Origin: Peribacillus sp. FSL P2-0133 | GTDB taxonomy: Bacteria > Bacillota > Bacilli > Bacillales > DSM-1321 | Assembly (NCBI RefSeq): GCF_037975445.1 | Contig: NZ_CP150254.1 | Coordinates: forward strand, 4,214,001-4,278,000 | Reading direction: 5' to 3' | Length of the DNA stretch: 64,000 bases | In this document: positions 1 through 7,920 of the stretch, piece after piece | Numbering within the stretch: the stretch's first letter is position 1 | How the letters are laid out: every line of letters begins with the position of its first letter | Notes under the pieces: model-generated | Seen by the model: only the letters and a program-made list of their open reading frames with translations | What the model was told of the DNA's origin: nothing | The model's database searches: none | Made by a program: the position numbers and the translations under genes

Positions 1-54
1 TGCCTGGATCACTTCTGCATTTGATTCATATACTCCATATACTGTTTTATTCAT
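1..54 (-). CDS. General stress protein, N-terminus only (YflT-like)
   Basis: Only the first 18 codons lie in the window; the gene runs off the left edge. The peptide begins MNKTVYGVYESNAEV, which resembles the N-terminus of the small YflT / general stress protein 17M family. An AAGGAGGA ribosome-binding site sits just upstream (about 60-68) and fixes the ATG. A good sigma-B promoter lies at 110-134, supporting a stress gene. The family call rests on a short peptide plus that promoter, so it is tentative. Confidence 0.55.
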   Translation of the reverse strand, partial: MNKTVYGVYESNAEVIQA

Positions 55-109
55 TTTACATTCCTCCTTAGGTTTTGTTGTTTCGTTTAGTGGATGCTAT
101 GTATAAACT

Positions 110-134
110 CTACCCGCTATGAACCTAAGTAAAC
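110..134 (-). promoter_or_regulatory. Sigma-B type promoter of the stress gene
   Basis: On the minus strand GTTTAC (129-134) is followed after 13 bases by GGGTAG (110-115). The sigma-B consensus is GTTTAA-N12-14-GGGTAT, so each box differs at one position. It lies about 55 bases upstream of the stress-protein start codon. Confidence 0.65.
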
Positions 135-286
135 GAGGAATGAATATTTCATTTATGTTATATCATTTACAAATTGTTCTCGACACAGAACGCTTTTTCA
201 ATTGAAATCCAGACTTTTCAAGGGTTTCCCCATTTATAAAAATGTAATGTTTAGCCAAATAATTCTATTTCATTTTTTTTCTTCTA

Positions 287-1612
287 TTATAATGCCACAG
301 CCTTTATTAGCAGGTCCGCTATATGCACCGCTTTCGTACATTCTCCCAAGTTTTCCCTCTCGATCCCCAATTGCATTTGCAATAGACAGCCAGGGTTTGC
401 CGTGACAACAATATCGGCCTGAGTCGATTTCGTGTGTTCCATTTTGGAGTCGAGGATATTCATGGACATCTCTGATTCAACAATATTATAAATCCCTGCG
501 GAGCCACAGCACCGATCCGCATCCTTCATTTCCCTGAAGTCGATTCCTTCTATCGATTGAAGGAGAATTCGCGGAGCCAAGGAGGTGTTCATCACATTCC
601 GTAAATGACAGGAATCCTGAAAAGTTACCGATTGAGCCGGCAGTTTTAAGCGAACCTTTTCCTGGAAACGCAAATCAACAAGTATCTCGCTGATATCTTT
701 CAACTTATTTTTAAATGCAACTGCACGGTCATGCCATTCCGGTTCAGCTTGGAGCAAATGGTCATAATCTATGAGAAAAGCTCCACAGCCGCCGGCATTC
801 GTAATGATATAATCAACTTCCTCCGCTTCAAAAGCTTCTATATTACGCTTGGCCAGTTGCTTTGCACCTGCTTTTTCACCACTGTGCCCATGCAGCGCCC
901 CGCAACATGCCTGGGATTTCGGAATCACGATTTCACATCCTGCCAGCTGAAGAAGTTTTAGTGTGGCCTTGTTCGTTTCCAAAAACATGGTATCCATCAA
1001 GCAGCCGGAAAAGAAAGCCACCTTTTTGAGCGGGGTTCCGATTGCAGGCAGCCCGGTTGGCCTATTTTTCATTTCTGATTTTTTCGGGACTTTCGGCAGC
1101 ACCTTTTCCATGGTTGCCAAATTATTCGGAAGCATGTTGAGGACTCCCGTTTTTCGGGCCATGTATTGCAGACCTGATCTCTGATAGAAGCCAAGCAAGC
1201 TCGTCATGGCCTGCATTCGCTCCTGGTGCGGGAATAACCCACTAAAAACGGCCTTGCGGATCGTTTTTACAGGGTAACTATGCTTTTTATTCTGATGGAT
1301 GATATCCCTTGCTTCTTCAAGAAGATGTCCATATTTCACACCTGAAGGACACACAGGTTCACAAGCCCTGCAGCCGAGGCAAAGACTCAATGAACGTTCT
1401 ACATCCTCATCGGGCTCAATCACACCATCCGCCACCGCTTTCATAAGTGCAATCCGGCCCCTTGGCGAATGGGATTCCTTCAGCCCCGATTCCATATATG
1501 TCGGGCAGTGGGGTAAGCAAAAGCCGCAGCGCATACAATTCAACAATTCATCTTCATTCATTTTTTCAGCGAATTGCATGGCGATGGTTTCCCTTTCCTG
1601 AACTGTCGTCAT
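287..1612 (-). CDS. glcF: Glycolate oxidase iron-sulfur subunit GlcF
   Basis: 441-residue electron-transfer subunit that takes electrons from the flavin subunit GlcD during oxidation of glycolate (or another 2-hydroxyacid) to glyoxylate. Two 4Fe-4S ferredoxin motifs lie near the N-terminus (CMRCGFCLPHCP about residue 26 and CLGCRACEPVCP about residue 77). They are followed by two cysteine-rich CCG domains (CCGALHG and CCGSAGIYN). The start overlaps the glcD stop, so the two are translationally coupled. It corresponds to B. subtilis YsfD/GlcF. No GlcE subunit gene is adjacent. A D-lactate dehydrogenase role is an alternative, but the CdaR-type regulator next door favours glycolate. Confidence 0.9.
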   Translation of the reverse strand: MTTVQERETIAMQFAEKMNEDELLNCMRCGFCLPHCPTYMESGLKESHSPRGRIALMKAVADGVIEPDEDVERSLSLCLGCRACEPVCPSGVKYGHLLEEARDIIHQNKKHSYPVKTIRKAVFSGLFPHQERMQAMTSLLGFYQRSGLQYMARKTGVLNMLPNNLATMEKVLPKVPKKSEMKNRPTGLPAIGTPLKKVAFFSGCLMDTMFLETNKATLKLLQLAGCEIVIPKSQACCGALHGHSGEKAGAKQLAKRNIEAFEAEEVDYIITNAGGCGAFLIDYDHLLQAEPEWHDRAVAFKNKLKDISEILVDLRFQEKVRLKLPAQSVTFQDSCHLRNVMNTSLAPRILLQSIEGIDFREMKDADRCCGSAGIYNIVESEMSMNILDSKMEHTKSTQADIVVTANPGCLLQMQLGIERENLGECTKAVHIADLLIKAVAL

Positions 1613-3021
1613 GAAGAAACCACCACCCTTTTCCTGGTTTCCTTGGCAAATACTTTGCCGGGATTCATGATGTTATTGGGATCGAAAGCTTGTTTAATCG
1701 CTCTCATGGCATCAATCCCTTCTTTCTTCAGCTTCCATTCAAGATAAGGGGCCTTCATCGCCCCTACACCATGTTCACCGGTAATCGTCCCGCCAAGGTC
1801 GATAGCCGCGGCAAAAATGTCGGCAAAAGCGAGCTCCACTCTCTCCATTTCCTCATGATCACGAGCGTCGGTAATGCACGTTGGATGCAGGTTCCCATCC
1901 CCAGCATGGCCGAAAGTGCAAATGTCCACGTTATGCTTGACAGCAATCTCATTAATCGCCTTAACCATCTTGGCAATTTCCGACCGTGGAACGGTGGCAT
2001 CCTCCAAAATGGTCGTCGGCTTGAGGCGTGCCAGTGCAGAGAGGGCTGTCCGTCTTGCGGTTTTCAAGGCGGCAGCGTCAGATTCCGTTTCGGCAATTTC
2101 CACTGAAACCGCCTTTTCCTGTAGACAAATATCGGCCATCCTTTTCATATCACGTTCCACCACTTCAGGCGGACCATCTTGTTCAATCAGCAGGACGGCT
2201 TCCACATTGGTGGGCAAACCGATTTTCGCGAAGTCCTCAACCACGATCAACGTCGGCCGATCCAGAAATTCCAATGTAACTGGAATGATTTTATTTGAAA
2301 TGATCTTGGCCACTGACTGGGCTGCAGCATCCAGATCTTGATATAAGGCAAGCATCGTCTTTGTCGTTTCCGGCATTGGGATCAGCTTTAAGATCGCTTC
2401 CGTTACGATGCCCAAGGTCCCTTCTGACCCGACAAAAAGTTTCGTTAAATCATATCCGGCTACATCTTTGGCAAGCTTGCCCCCTGTTCGAATGATGTCC
2501 CCATTCGGAAGGACCACTTCTAGCCCGATGACATAATCACGGGTGACTCCGTACTTTAATCCTCGCAGTCCACCAGAGTTCTCATTAATGTTTCCGCCAA
2601 TAGTGGAGATTTTCATCGAACTGGGATCCGGCGGATAAAACAATCCCTTTTCTTCAACTGCTGAAATCAAGTCCAATGTGATAAGCCCAGGCTGTACGGT
2701 CGCCGTTAAGTTCTCCTCATCTATTTCAAGTAATGAATTCATTCGATTGAATAAAAGCACAAGCCCCCCCTCTGTCGGGCAAGTGCCTCCGCTTAAATTC
2801 GTCCCAGACCCGCGTGGAACGATCGGAACATGGTATTCATTGCAAACTTTGACGATGGCTGCGATTTCAGCTGTGCAGCCCGGTTTAATGACAGCATCAG
2901 GCATCGCTTGAAACCCTGGCGTTGCATCATATGAATAGACTAGACATTCCACTTTCGAGTCATCGAAATTCTCCTGACCGACGATGGTAAGAAGTAGCTG
3001 CTTAACCTGTTTTGTTAACAT
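1609..3021 (-). CDS. glcD: Glycolate oxidase FAD-binding subunit GlcD
   Basis: Flavoprotein of the FAD_binding_4 / FAD-oxidase_C type that oxidises glycolate to glyoxylate, partnered by GlcF. The FAD-binding region shows IVPRGSGTNLSGG and ENSGGLRGLKYG. The C-terminal domain has GHAGDGNLHPT and ITGEHGVGAMK, typical of the GlcD/D-lactate dehydrogenase family. The open frame extends upstream, but GAGGAGG six bases before the ATG at 3021 makes that the start (470 residues). It is followed by glcF with a four-base overlap and preceded by the CdaR-type regulator. Glycolate specificity is inferred from family and context. Confidence 0.9.
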   Translation of the reverse strand: MLTKQVKQLLLTIVGQENFDDSKVECLVYSYDATPGFQAMPDAVIKPGCTAEIAAIVKVCNEYHVPIVPRGSGTNLSGGTCPTEGGLVLLFNRMNSLLEIDEENLTATVQPGLITLDLISAVEEKGLFYPPDPSSMKISTIGGNINENSGGLRGLKYGVTRDYVIGLEVVLPNGDIIRTGGKLAKDVAGYDLTKLFVGSEGTLGIVTEAILKLIPMPETTKTMLALYQDLDAAAQSVAKIISNKIIPVTLEFLDRPTLIVVEDFAKIGLPTNVEAVLLIEQDGPPEVVERDMKRMADICLQEKAVSVEIAETESDAAALKTARRTALSALARLKPTTILEDATVPRSEIAKMVKAINEIAVKHNVDICTFGHAGDGNLHPTCITDARDHEEMERVELAFADIFAAAIDLGGTITGEHGVGAMKAPYLEWKLKKEGIDAMRAIKQAFDPNNIMNPGKVFAKETRKRVVVSS

Positions 3022-3139
3022 GTACATCCTCCTCATATAAACATAGGAAATTCGAGATATTTTATATGATGTAAGTATAAGAAAGAAAACACTCAATCAT
3101 CTATGTATGAACATATAGAATTTAGAGCTTTCCATAGAA

Positions 3140-4252
3140 TTAATTTGTATGTTTATCCAATATACTTAATGCTAGATACATAGTGACTAAATCGTCTAGC
3201 TTCCTGGGATTCAGGCGGGTCAAATCTTCTATGCGCTTGAGCCTGTAATGGAGGGTATTGATATGGATATGCAGGGCTCTAGCGGTCTCCTTTAAGGATA
3301 GATCACATGCAAAATACATGGAAAGGGTTTTAAGCAGCTCCTCATTAGGAAGCAACTCCTGAATCGTCCGGGATAAATATTCCTGTCTTGTTTCAGCTGT
3401 AACTTCATCAAGCAGGACCTCAAGCTTCAAGTCCTCGTCTAATATGATCCCCGATGAAGGAAGCGCGATTTTCAAAGAACGTTCCGCTTTAAAAAACGCT
3501 GACCTGAAAGCGGATCCCGATGCACGCGAACTAACTCCTGCACACACTTTATAACCCGAACTCTCTTCCAGCTTTTTTTGGAGTTTACTTAATTTCTTTA
3601 ATTGCTGGATTTTTGTACCGATGAAATCGGCTATAGAAAGAATGACGAATTGGTTCCTCCCCCATCGGACTGCGATGTCATTGGGATGCTGCTGTCTTAT
3701 GTATATCTGAAGCGTTCTCCACACATGAGGTTCAATGATTTCCTCAGTCTTAAATTCACCAAGGGTGATGATCCGGTCTGCATGAACATCGACCCCAAGC
3801 AACTTGGCCTTCTGAAGGAAAAGCTCATTGAACGTCTCCAGCTGATGCCATTCAAATACAAAGAATTCCATCAGACGTGATTGGGATTCTGCTTGTTCGA
3901 TATGATAGCTTTCCTGAATGAACATCTCCGTCATCTTTTTTAAAAGTTCCGCATAGGGGGAAACATGTTTGGGGTCGCCTGTAATTCCAATGACACAAAC
4001 TGCTTCCTGGTTGAAGAAAATAGGTAGATTTATACCTGCCTTCACTCCTTTCCAACTTCGTTCATCCTGTTTATTGATGATCAATTTCTCACGATTGTTG
4101 AAAGCGTGGATAGCTCCTTCATGATAAGCTCCAATACGGCTGTTATCGGTGCTGGCGATAATCGTGCCAGCATGATCAATAATGATGATTTCCTCATCAA
4201 TCAGTTTCCGAACCTCATGAACCAATTTTCCTGCCACAGCTGTCAATTGCAT
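3140..4252 (-). CDS. CdaR-family transcriptional regulator (YsfB-like)
   Basis: 370-residue regulator. The N-terminal 130 residues match the sugar-diacid recognition domain (IIIIDHAGTIIAST, then GIT and PYAE segments). The C-terminus is a PucR/CdaR helix-turn-helix (LSLKETARALHIHINTLHYRLKRIEDLT, about residues 310-340). AAGGAGGA precedes the ATG. It lies 118 bases upstream of glcD on the same strand. In B. subtilis the equivalent gene ysfB sits beside glcD-glcF and activates them, so the same role is inferred here. Confidence 0.85.
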   Translation of the reverse strand: MQLTAVAGKLVHEVRKLIDEEIIIIDHAGTIIASTDNSRIGAYHEGAIHAFNNREKLIINKQDERSWKGVKAGINLPIFFNQEAVCVIGITGDPKHVSPYAELLKKMTEMFIQESYHIEQAESQSRLMEFFVFEWHQLETFNELFLQKAKLLGVDVHADRIITLGEFKTEEIIEPHVWRTLQIYIRQQHPNDIAVRWGRNQFVILSIADFIGTKIQQLKKLSKLQKKLEESSGYKVCAGVSSRASGSAFRSAFFKAERSLKIALPSSGIILDEDLKLEVLLDEVTAETRQEYLSRTIQELLPNEELLKTLSMYFACDLSLKETARALHIHINTLHYRLKRIEDLTRLNPRKLDDLVTMYLALSILDKHTN

Positions 4253-4291
4253 GATATGTCCTCCTTTTTTGATTGGCCTTGAAAATATTTC

Positions 4292-4318
4292 GAGGCTCCC
4301 CTATGAAAAGGGAGCCTC
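4292..4318 (-). terminator. Hairpin downstream of lutP
   Basis: A perfect 9-bp stem (GAGGCTCCC / GGGAGCCTC) with a 9-base loop lies 8 bases past the lutP stop. The following bases on the minus strand are only moderately T-rich (GAAATATTTTC), so it may be a weak terminator or a 3'-end stabiliser between lutP and the CdaR-type gene. Confidence 0.55.
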
Positions 4319-4325
4319 ATTCTAC

Positions 4326-6014
4326 TTATGGAATCATCCAGGAAAGGACGCCATTTTGCAAGAAGGTAATCACACAAACAAGCAGCAATAAAAATAAACT
4401 ATGTTTGAGCGTGAATCTCAATAATTCCGATTCCCTGCCCGCCAATCCAACGGCAGCACATGCAATCGCTATCGATTGGGGGGAAATCATCTTTCCGGTG
4501 ACCCCTCCGGAAGAATTCGCCCCAAGTGCCAAGACCGGCTCCATCCCCACTTTAAGTGCGGTCACTTTTTGCAGACTGCCAAATAAGAGGTTGGCTGATG
4601 TATCCGAGCCGGTAATGAACACACCCAGCCAGCCGAGAACCGGTGCGAAGAACGGAAATAAATCACCCGATTTTGCAAGGGTCATCCCTAATGTTGTCGA
4701 CATACCTGAAGAATTCGTTACATAGGCAAAAGCCACCACGGCAGAAATCATCAAGATTGGTTTTGCCAACTCTTTCATCGCTTCAACAAAGGTGCTATAA
4801 ACGTCTTTTGCAGACATGTGTGCGATGAACTTCGTTACGATGGCAGCCAGTAAAATCGCAGTCCCGGCCGCTCCGAGCAGTTCTATTTTATAGAAAGCCG
4901 CAATCGGCAATCCATCGCTTCCGATTATCGCATTATGCAGACCTGGGACTTCGATTTGGAAGGTTAATAGTTTCCCGATTTCATTGATTCCGCCAAGCAA
5001 CGCATTGTTGCCTTCATAATGCCCTGAGAGTGCCGGCTTTATTGGGTTCATCCCCCATATTGTTATGAAAAGCGTTAACAGAAGGAATGGTGACCAAGCA
5101 TGGAATATTTGCCATTTCGTGTATTTTGTCTCCGCTTCTGCCGTATATAAAGGTTCGACGGCTGCTGCCGTTTCCTCGGATGCAAAGCGAAAGATCGTTT
5201 TAGGTTTCCAGAATTTAAGGAAAATTGCCAATGCAAATAGTGACACTAACGCGGAAAGGATGTCCGGTAATTCTGGCCCAAGAAAATTTGAACTTAAGTA
5301 CTGTGTGATGGCAAAGGAAAATCCGGAAACCAATATTGCCGGCAAGACTTCAAGTGACCTTTTCCACCCAGTCATTATTAATATGAGATATAGCGGAATG
5401 AAAGCCGAAAGGAATGGCAATTGGCGGCCGACCATTTTTGAAATCTCCATGGCGGCTATGCCAGTCGGGCCTTCCATGGCGATGATCGGTATTCCAACCG
5501 CCCCGAATGCTACCGGAGCGGTATTCGCGATCAAACAAATCCCGGCTGCATATAGCGGGTTAAATCCAAGACCGACCAAAAGCGCGGCTGAAATGGCAAC
5601 TGGTGCCCCAAATCCCGCGGCACCTTCTAAAAAGGCCCCGAAAGAAAATGCCACCAATAATGCCTGGAGGCGGCGGTCTTCCGTAAGCGAAAGCACCGAA
5701 GAACGAATGATATTGAATTGTCCGCTTTTAACAGTCATTTTGTACAAAAATACGGAAGTGATGATTATCCATCCGATTGGGAGCAGCCCATATACGGCTC
5801 CTTGTGAAGCGGACATCACTGCTTTTCCTGTAGGCATTCCATATATCAATACAGCCACTGCAAGAGCTACAAGCAACGTGGTTATACCTGCAATGTAACC
5901 TTTCATCCGTTTGATGGTAAGTGCCCAAAAAAAGTAAAAAATTGGAATGAGTGCGGCAAGAGATGATAAAACTAAATTATCGGTGATCGGCGTAAAGTTT
6001 TGTGTCCATGTCAT
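4326..6014 (-). CDS. lutP: L-lactate permease LutP (LctP family)
   Basis: 562-residue polytopic membrane transporter of the LctP/GlcA family that takes up L-lactate, probably with glycolate as a possible extra substrate. There are at least 12 hydrophobic stretches and conserved segments such as FLEGAAGFGAPVAI (about residue 128) and GSDTSANLLFG near the C-terminus. GGAG lies 9 bases before the ATG. It is divergent from lutR, as in B. subtilis, and a 17-bp palindrome shared with the lutABC promoter lies 86 bases upstream. Because glcDF is also adjacent, a glycolate (GlcA-like) role cannot be excluded. Confidence 0.9.
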   Translation of the reverse strand: MTWTQNFTPITDNLVLSSLAALIPIFYFFWALTIKRMKGYIAGITTLLVALAVAVLIYGMPTGKAVMSASQGAVYGLLPIGWIIITSVFLYKMTVKSGQFNIIRSSVLSLTEDRRLQALLVAFSFGAFLEGAAGFGAPVAISAALLVGLGFNPLYAAGICLIANTAPVAFGAVGIPIIAMEGPTGIAAMEISKMVGRQLPFLSAFIPLYLILIMTGWKRSLEVLPAILVSGFSFAITQYLSSNFLGPELPDILSALVSLFALAIFLKFWKPKTIFRFASEETAAAVEPLYTAEAETKYTKWQIFHAWSPFLLLTLFITIWGMNPIKPALSGHYEGNNALLGGINEIGKLLTFQIEVPGLHNAIIGSDGLPIAAFYKIELLGAAGTAILLAAIVTKFIAHMSAKDVYSTFVEAMKELAKPILMISAVVAFAYVTNSSGMSTTLGMTLAKSGDLFPFFAPVLGWLGVFITGSDTSANLLFGSLQKVTALKVGMEPVLALGANSSGGVTGKMISPQSIAIACAAVGLAGRESELLRFTLKHSLFLLLLVCVITFLQNGVLSWMIP

Positions 6015-6099
6015 TCATTTCGACTCCATTTTCTATAAATTTTTTAAATAATTCAGAAATCAACCGCTAATTGAAACCCCTTACATATCTGAAAATTCT

Positions 6100-6116
6100 A
6101 AGTCATCAGATGACTT
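6100..6116. promoter_or_regulatory. LutR operator upstream of lutP
   Basis: AAGTCATCAGATGACTT is a perfect 17-bp palindrome around a central base. Its core AGTCATCAGATGAC recurs exactly upstream of lutA at 7134-7147. A possible lutP promoter on the minus strand, TTGATT (6155-6160), 17-base spacer, TAATTT (6132-6137), would put the operator at about +9 to +25. That LutR binds here is inferred from the shared motif, the GntR family and the location. Confidence 0.75.
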
Positions 6117-6222
6117 GATGAGTACTCATTAAAATTAAATGATTAAAAATATAAAATCAAGATTTTTTTTATTTTTTGTTGATTTTTTAACCTTCTGGAA
6201 GTGTCAAAGATCATTTGTGTTA

Positions 6223-6228
6223 TATAAT
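6223..6228 (+). promoter_or_regulatory. Probable -10 box of lutR
   Basis: A perfect TATAAT lies 41 bases before the lutR start codon. I see no convincing -35 box at the right distance, so the promoter call is moderate. The LutR operator at 6100-6116 is more than 100 bases upstream and better placed to act on lutP. Confidence 0.45.
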
Positions 6229-6268
6229 ATTAACCAGAGAAACTCATAGAAAATAGAGGTGCTACTAC

Positions 6269-6994
6269 TTGGTATATAAAAAAATAAAGCCGAAAAAAAT
6301 TTATGAAGAAGTCAGCGATGAACTTTATGAAATGATTCGGTCAGGCAGCCTGAAACCAGGTGAACAATTGGATTCCATTCAGCAGCTTGCGGAAAATTTC
6401 CAAGTCGGGCGCCCGGCCATCCGCGAAGCATTAAGTGCATTGAGTTCAATGGGTCTTATTGAAATAAAACAAGGTGAAGGAACATTCGTCAAAACCTTCG
6501 ACCCCACCATCATGAACCATCCCTTGTCTGCCGCCCTTTTGATGGATCAAGCCAATATCAAGCATTTACTGGAAGTCCGGAAAATACTTGAGTCCGGTAC
6601 GGCAGAAGTGGCAGCGAAGATGAGAACGGAAGAAAACCTTATCGAACTCAAGGAAAGTCTTTTTAATATGGAAAAGGTATCCGACGATGAAGAACTCAGT
6701 GATAAAGCAGATATCGCCTTCCATGTTGCAGTGGCAAATGCATCACAAAATGAACTGCTGATTACATTGATGAACCACGTTTCAGAATTAATGACGGAAA
6801 AGATGGGTGATATCCGCCGGATAGCGCTTTATTCCGAAGAAATGACACTTAAGCAGCTTTACCAGCAGCATGTCCGGATTCATGATGCAATCGTGGCAAA
6901 GGATGAAGATGGAGCGCGCAGTGCCATGCTGTTTCACCTTCAAAGTGTCGAGGAATCACTGGACCGGGTCATCCAAAAAAATCAGCAAAATTAG
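6269..6994 (+). CDS. lutR: GntR/FadR-family lactate regulator LutR
   Basis: 241-residue FadR-subfamily repressor. The winged helix occupies about residues 10-75 (QLAENFQVGRPAIREALSAL, then QGEGTFVK). The FCD ligand domain follows and keeps the usual metal-ligand pattern (DIAFHVAVANAS and HVRIHDAIVAKD). GAGGTG precedes a TTG start at 6269; no better ATG exists. It sits between lutP (divergent) and lutABC. In B. subtilis LutR represses lutABC and is relieved by L-lactate; the two matching palindromes at 6100 and 7134 support the same here. Confidence 0.9.
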   Translation: MVYKKIKPKKIYEEVSDELYEMIRSGSLKPGEQLDSIQQLAENFQVGRPAIREALSALSSMGLIEIKQGEGTFVKTFDPTIMNHPLSAALLMDQANIKHLLEVRKILESGTAEVAAKMRTEENLIELKESLFNMEKVSDDEELSDKADIAFHVAVANASQNELLITLMNHVSELMTEKMGDIRRIALYSEEMTLKQLYQQHVRIHDAIVAKDEDGARSAMLFHLQSVEESLDRVIQKNQQN

Positions 6995-7059
6995 AGTTGA
7001 CCATCCTTTAAATTTCAAAAATACCCTATACAAAAAAGGATTAAATTGATATATTATTT

Positions 7060-7073
7060 TGAAAACGATTACT
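7060..7073 (+). promoter_or_regulatory. cre-like CcpA site upstream of lutABC
   Basis: TGAAAACGATTACT matches the cre consensus TGWAANCGNTNWCA at all but the last position. It lies just upstream of an extended -10 promoter element, TGGTATATT (7096-7104), which would serve lutABC. Carbon catabolite repression of the operon is inferred. Confidence 0.5.
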
Positions 7074-7133
7074 TCATTTAAAAAATCTTGGAAATTGGTA
7101 TATTCTCTTAACCATTTCCTTTTTCCATTTTCT

Positions 7134-7148
7134 AGTCATCAGATGACC
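7134..7148. promoter_or_regulatory. LutR operator upstream of lutA
   Basis: AGTCATCAGATGACC contains the perfect palindrome GTCATCAGATGAC and shares 14 bases with the lutP operator. It lies 33 bases before the lutA start and about 30 bases after the TATATT -10 box at 7099-7104, so a bound repressor would block early elongation. Confidence 0.75.
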
Positions 7149-7180
7149 TGTTAACCTATTTGGATAAGGAGGAGTTCAAA

Positions 7181-7897
7181 TTGAAAGTTACTCTCTTTGC
7201 AACATGTTTAGTGGATTTGTTTCAATCCAATGTCGGCAAAGCGACAGTGGAGCTACTCGAGAGATTAGGCTGTGAGATCGATTTCCCGGAGTCCCAGATA
7301 TGCTGCGGACAGCCCGCATATAATAGCGGGTATACGAAGGAATCGAAGGAAGCTATGAAAAAGATGATTAAAACGTTCGCGGATGCTGAATACATCGTAA
7401 CCCCTTCCGGTTCCTGCGCAGCGATGTTCAAAGAATATCCGGTCCTTTTCAAAGGCGATGCCGAATGGGAAAAGAGGGCGGAATCATTAGCGGCTAAAAC
7501 ATATGAATTGACCCAATTCATCGTGGATGTCTTAAAAGTGACCGATGTCGGGGCGACCCTTAAGGGAAAGGCAACTTATCATACTTCATGCCATATGACA
7601 CGGCTGCTTAAGGTGAAGGAAGCACCTGCCATTTTGTTAAGCCATGTCAGGGGGCTGGAAATGACACCACTTCCAGATGCCCAAAACTGCTGCGGGTTCG
7701 GGGGGACCTTTTCGGTTAAGATGGGGGACATTTCCGGGCAAATGGTCGAGGAGAAGGTCTGCAATATTGAAGCCACCGGCGCTGATTTTTTAATAGGCGG
7801 GGATGCAGGATGTTTGATGAATATCGGCGGACGGATCCAAAGGAAGGGGCAACCGGTGAGAGTGCTTCATATCGCGGAAGTCCTGAATAGTATTTAA
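7181..7897 (+). CDS. lutA: L-lactate utilisation protein LutA
   Basis: 238-residue subunit of the LutABC complex that oxidises L-lactate to pyruvate. It has two CCG (cysteine-rich) domains, with CCGQPAYN about residue 40 and CCGFGGTFS about residue 170. An ideal AAGGAGGA at 7166-7173 is followed eight bases on by TTG at 7181. The upstream in-frame ATG lacks a site, and the TTG start gives the 238-residue length usual for the family. It is the first gene of lutA-lutB-lutC and lies under a LutR operator and a cre-like site. Confidence 0.92.
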   Translation: MKVTLFATCLVDLFQSNVGKATVELLERLGCEIDFPESQICCGQPAYNSGYTKESKEAMKKMIKTFADAEYIVTPSGSCAAMFKEYPVLFKGDAEWEKRAESLAAKTYELTQFIVDVLKVTDVGATLKGKATYHTSCHMTRLLKVKEAPAILLSHVRGLEMTPLPDAQNCCGFGGTFSVKMGDISGQMVEEKVCNIEATGADFLIGGDAGCLMNIGGRIQRKGQPVRVLHIAEVLNSI

Positions 7898-7920
7898 AGA
7901 AAGCGAGGAGGGAAAAACTA

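Noticed and set aside
202-405. 67-codon plus-strand frame at the glcF end
   Set aside because: It overlaps the 3' end of glcF in antisense, lacks a ribosome-binding site, and its hydrophobic translation comes from AT-rich sequence.
5065-5898. 277-codon plus-strand frame opposite lutP
   Set aside because: It is wholly antisense to a clear permease gene; its length follows from the codon pattern of lutP. No ribosome-binding site.
6072-6085. cre-like TGAAACCCCTTACA before lutP
   Set aside because: The central CG, the most conserved part of cre, reads CC.
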